DNA of 9,420 nt. It comes from an uncultured Haloferula sp. (lineage in GTDB: Bacteria > Verrucomicrobiota > Verrucomicrobiae > Verrucomicrobiales > Akkermansiaceae). Both the position numbers and the translations under genes were made by a program. The stretch is from NCBI GenBank assembly GCA_946481625.1, contig CAMLOZ010000096.1, positions 1-9,420 of the forward strand, given 5' to 3'. Of the stretch, positions 6,371 through 9,420 are shown in pieces. Position 1 is the first letter of the stretch; every line of letters starts with the position of its first letter. The notes beneath the pieces were generated by a model. It was not told where the DNA came from. It did no database searches and saw nothing but the letters and a program-made list of their open reading frames with translations.

Positions 6371-9300
6371 TCATCCCAGCGGACCCAGCAGATGCGAAAG
6401 CGTCTCGGCATCGATCTTGAGCTTCGAGGTGTCCTCCGAGAGCAGCGCCTCCACCAGCGCGGACTTGTGCTTCTGCAATTCCAGGATGCGCTCCTCGATG
6501 CTGCCGCGGCAGACGAGCTTGTGAACGAAAACCGGCTTGGTCTGTCCGATGCGGTGAGCGCGGTCCGTCGCCTGGTTCTCCGCGGCGGGATTCCACCAGG
6601 GATCGTAGTGGATCACCGTGTCGGCGGCTGTTAGATTGAGACCGGTGCCGCCGGCCTTGAGCGAGATCAGGAACACGGGAACTTCTCCGGTTTGGAATTC
6701 CTTCACCAGCACGGCGCGGTCCTTTGTCTGGCCGGTGAGCTTGAGATGCCGGATCTTCTCCTTCTCCAGATGCTCCTGGATGAGCGCGAGCATCGAGGTG
6801 AATTGTGAAAAGATCAGGATGCGCCGACCTTCTTCCAGCAGGGTCGGCAGCAGTTCCCCGGTGAGGTAGTCGAGCTTCGCGGAGTCCGTCACCTTCCGTG
6901 CGGCGGGGGTCTTGAGAAGCTGCGGGTGGCAGCAGATCTGCCGCAGCTTCAAGAGCGCATCGAGCACGATGATGTGCGATTTCGCCAAGCCCTTCTCCGC
7001 GATGGCCTCGCGCACGCGCTTGTCCATCGAGGCCCGCACGGACTCGTAGAGATCCGTCTGCTTCTTGCTGAGATCGATGCCGTGGATGATCTCCGTCTTC
7101 GCCGGCAGCTCCTTCGCCACCTGATCTTTCGTACGTCGCAGGATCAGCGGCGCGACCCGCCGGTTCAGCGCGAGTTGGGCATCGTGCGAACGGTCGCGCT
7201 CGATCGGTTTGCGGAACTGCGTGTTGAAGGTCTTCTCGTCCGCGAGGAAGCCGGGCATCAGGAAACGCATCAGGCTCCACAGCTCCCCGAGGTGATTCTC
7301 GATGGGCGTGCCGGAGAGGCAGATGCGGTGCGCGGACTTCAGCTTGCAGGCGCTCTGCGCGGTGAGCGCCTTCGGGTTTTTGACGTGCTGCGCCTCATCG
7401 AGGACGATCGTGTGCCATTCCCGCTTCGACAGCTCGTCGAAGTCGCGCACCAGCAGGGGGTACGACGTGAAGACCACTTCAGCTCCGGCGATCTTGTCAT
7501 AGTCTCCGCCCCGTTTCGCACCGTGCAAGACGAGCGTCTTCAGCCCCGGCACGAATTTCTCCGCCTCCGCGGCCCAGTTCGGCACCACCGAGGTAGGTGC
7601 CACGACCAGCGACGGCCCGCCCTGCTCCGAGGCATGCTGCGCCGCGAGATGAGCCAGCGTCTGCAAGGTCTTCCCCAGCCCCATGTCATCCGCCAGGATC
7701 CCGTGCAGGCCATGCGAGGAGAGGAACTGCAACCAGCGGAAGCCCTCCTCCTGATAGTGCCGCAGGCTCGCCTTCACCCCGGCCGGGATCTCCACCGCCG
7801 GCAGCTCCCGGATGTCCTTCAGCCCCTTCCCGAGCCGCGCCAGCGCCCGCGTGGTCTCGGAGGAGTCGATCGCCAGTGAATCCGCCACGCCCGCCGCCGC
7901 CAGACGGTCCATACGCAGCGGCCCCTCTCCCGATCGGCCGAGGAAGAGATGCCTCACCTGGTCCACGATCTCCATCAATTGCCGCGCCGGGAAGCGCAGG
8001 AATCCATCCTCTTCTTTCTCGGCGGGCAGGAGGATGAACTCCGGCAGATCGGGTGAATCGGCAGGCGGGAAATTCCGCGCGATCGCACTCGCGATCACCG
8101 GGATCAGGCTGATGCGCTGGCCATCGATCTCATAGGTGACATCGAAGCGGAACCAGTCGATCCCGTGATCCGTCTCCGCCTCGATCGCCGGCACGAATTC
8201 CGTGACGTCCCTCAAGCTCAGCCCGCACTCCGGATCGACCTCGATCCGCCAGCCCTCGCCACGCAGCGCTTCGACCGCAGGCGAATCCAAAAGGTCGATC
8301 CAGTCCATCTCCGGCATCGTCGTCCGCTCCGCCGGAATATAGGAGCGGTGTGCCGCCGAGTCCGGCGGCCCCATCGGGTAAGTTTTCACGGCAGGGACCA
8401 ATCCGGCCCGCACGAGTCGCGTCGCCGCCGCCCGTTCCGCCCTCGCATCGCGCGGCCAGATGACCCGCTTCCCGTCCTTCAATACCGAATGCTGCGCCAC
8501 CGCGTGCTTGCCCATCGGCGGCATCTTCGGGCTATCGGCGTATTGGAAGCTCAGTTCGCCGACAATCGTTTCGATTTCGTGCCAGTAGTTCGCCAGTGTC
8601 CGGAGCCGCACGTGCAGACATGGCACCGGCGCGACGGCCGCGCGGGTCTCGGTCGGGATCTCGACAGGCGTGGGCAGAGTGGCCCCGGGGAGTGCTGAGA
8701 ATCGCTCCACCAGCGACGGCAGGTTCTCCGCGCGAACCACCGGACCGCGTGTCCACGCGGACAGGACGGCGGAAGGCAGCGTGCTCTCCACCGGGCCGAT
8801 CAATGCCGCCCCCGTGTCGAGGTACCGCGGCGGCACGGTGGCCAGCAGGCGCAATTCGCCGCGTAGCCCGCGCAGCACCGGCCGGGCGCTCCCATCGGGC
8901 AGGGTTTCCCACACCGCCTCCACCTTCTCCGCCGGCCCCCCGCTCAGCACCCGGTAGCCGGAAGAGCCCCGTCCGTCGTGGCTTTGCTTCCCGAAAAACA
9001 GACGGCCGGTCGCCAGTGCCCCGTCCAAAAGTTCATCCCAATCCGGACCATCCAGGGCCATGGTCCCCCAGCCGCCATGCTTCCTGAGCCGCTGGTGGTA
9101 GAGGGAACTCAAGATGATGTCCTCCCGCGCCATGTACTTCGGCGGGCGCGAGGGGTCGGCGCTCGCTTGGTTCGGCTGGATCCTCACCGTCCCGTCCTTG
9201 AGCCGGTTTGCCACCCTCATCGCGAACTGGAACCTCGAGCGGGGCGCCGCCCCCGTCTCTTCGATGCAATAGGCGAGGAACTTGCCATCGCTTCCCGGCT

Positions 9301-9420
9301 TGCCGGCGCTCGCCACCGGATTCGCCGTGCTCCGCGCGACCGTTTCGATCTCGTGCAACCAGGCACGGAGCGCATGGTCGGCCACCGTACCCGGCTGGCC
9401 CAAGAAGAACCCGCCACCTG
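6371..9420 (-). CDS. SNF2/SWI2-family DEAD-like helicase/ATPase, N-terminus outside window
   Basis: This is an ATP-dependent duplex-translocating motor of helicase superfamily 2. Numbering from the TTG at 9403, the C-terminal half carries the two RecA lobes: motif I ADDMGLGKTLQT (571-582), a VAPTS segment (601-605), motif II DEAQ (669-672), motif III SGTPIEN (697-703), RILIFSQF (861-868), motif V SLKAGGTGLNLT (914-925) and motif VI QATDRAHRIGQ (944-954). The DEAQ box and the long spacing are typical of bacterial SNF2 proteins. The first 540 residues have no motif I recognise, but resemble the accessory region of large bacterial SNF2 proteins. The frame is open past 9403 to the window edge (upstream codons read GGGFFL), so the TTG is probably internal. 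Bacterial relatives of this size often begin with a SWIM zinc finger, which would lie outside. It stops 66 bases before hen1, same strand. Roles in relatives include transcription recycling and DNA repair; a link to RNA repair is only positional. Confidence 0.93.
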   Translation of the reverse strand, partial: GGGFFLGQPGTVADHALRAWLHEIETVARSTANPVASAGKPGSDGKFLAYCIEETGAAPRSRFQFAMRVANRLKDGTVRIQPNQASADPSRPPKYMAREDIILSSLYHQRLRKHGGWGTMALDGPDWDELLDGALATGRLFFGKQSHDGRGSSGYRVLSGGPAEKVEAVWETLPDGSARPVLRGLRGELRLLATVPPRYLDTGAALIGPVESTLPSAVLSAWTRGPVVRAENLPSLVERFSALPGATLPTPVEIPTETRAAVAPVPCLHVRLRTLANYWHEIETIVGELSFQYADSPKMPPMGKHAVAQHSVLKDGKRVIWPRDARAERAAATRLVRAGLVPAVKTYPMGPPDSAAHRSYIPAERTTMPEMDWIDLLDSPAVEALRGEGWRIEVDPECGLSLRDVTEFVPAIEAETDHGIDWFRFDVTYEIDGQRISLIPVIASAIARNFPPADSPDLPEFILLPAEKEEDGFLRFPARQLMEIVDQVRHLFLGRSGEGPLRMDRLAAAGVADSLAIDSSETTRALARLGKGLKDIRELPAVEIPAGVKASLRHYQEEGFRWLQFLSSHGLHGILADDMGLGKTLQTLAHLAAQHASEQGGPSLVVAPTSVVPNWAAEAEKFVPGLKTLVLHGAKRGGDYDKIAGAEVVFTSYPLLVRDFDELSKREWHTIVLDEAQHVKNPKALTAQSACKLKSAHRICLSGTPIENHLGELWSLMRFLMPGFLADEKTFNTQFRKPIERDRSHDAQLALNRRVAPLILRRTKDQVAKELPAKTEIIHGIDLSKKQTDLYESVRASMDKRVREAIAEKGLAKSHIIVLDALLKLRQICCHPQLLKTPAARKVTDSAKLDYLTGELLPTLLEEGRRILIFSQFTSMLALIQEHLEKEKIRHLKLTGQTKDRAVLVKEFQTGEVPVFLISLKAGGTGLNLTAADTVIHYDPWWNPAAENQATDRAHRIGQTKPVFVHKLVCRGSIEERILELQKHKSALVEALLSEDTSKLKIDAETLSHLLGPLG

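Overview
The window is GC-rich, gene-dense bacterial DNA. The protein style fits a Gram-negative bacterium, most plausibly Verrucomicrobiota (Luteolibacter-like): a KpsF-type sugar isomerase implying a Kdo-containing envelope, a large SNF2 helicase, and few clear Shine-Dalgarno sites. The phylum is an inference from style, not from a marker gene. No mobile element, CRISPR array, tRNA or rRNA was seen, and no gene-free stretch exceeds about 70 bases.

Layout: bases 1-330 (+) hold the C-terminal end of a valine-pyruvate aminotransferase (AvtA). It converges, with a 4-base gap, on a block of five minus-strand genes. In transcription order (right to left) these are an SNF2-family helicase cut by the right edge (6371-9420), hen1 (4901-6304), pnkp (2346-4898), a KpsF/GutQ-type arabinose-5-phosphate isomerase (1303-2274) and a membrane protein with an HELTH zinc motif (335-1249). 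The gaps are 66, 2, 71 and 53 bases, so one long transcript is possible. Only hen1-pnkp is tightly coupled. Small inverted repeats lie in the gaps before hen1 and after pnkp and may mark the limits of the repair unit.

The centre of interest is the hen1-pnkp pair, a complete bacterial Pnkp/Hen1 RNA-repair cassette. Pnkp carries 5'-kinase, metallophosphatase and ligase-type adenylyltransferase modules in one chain. Hen1 carries an N-terminal ligase-activating domain and a C-terminal RNA ribose 2'-O-methyltransferase. In studied homologues the two proteins form a complex that heals and seals tRNA cut by ribotoxins and methylates the break-site ribose so that it cannot be cut there again. All catalytic motifs I could check are present, so the system looks functional. 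This is a known system; what may be new is its host and its neighbours, namely the SNF2 helicase directly upstream and the uncharacterised HELTH membrane protein downstream.
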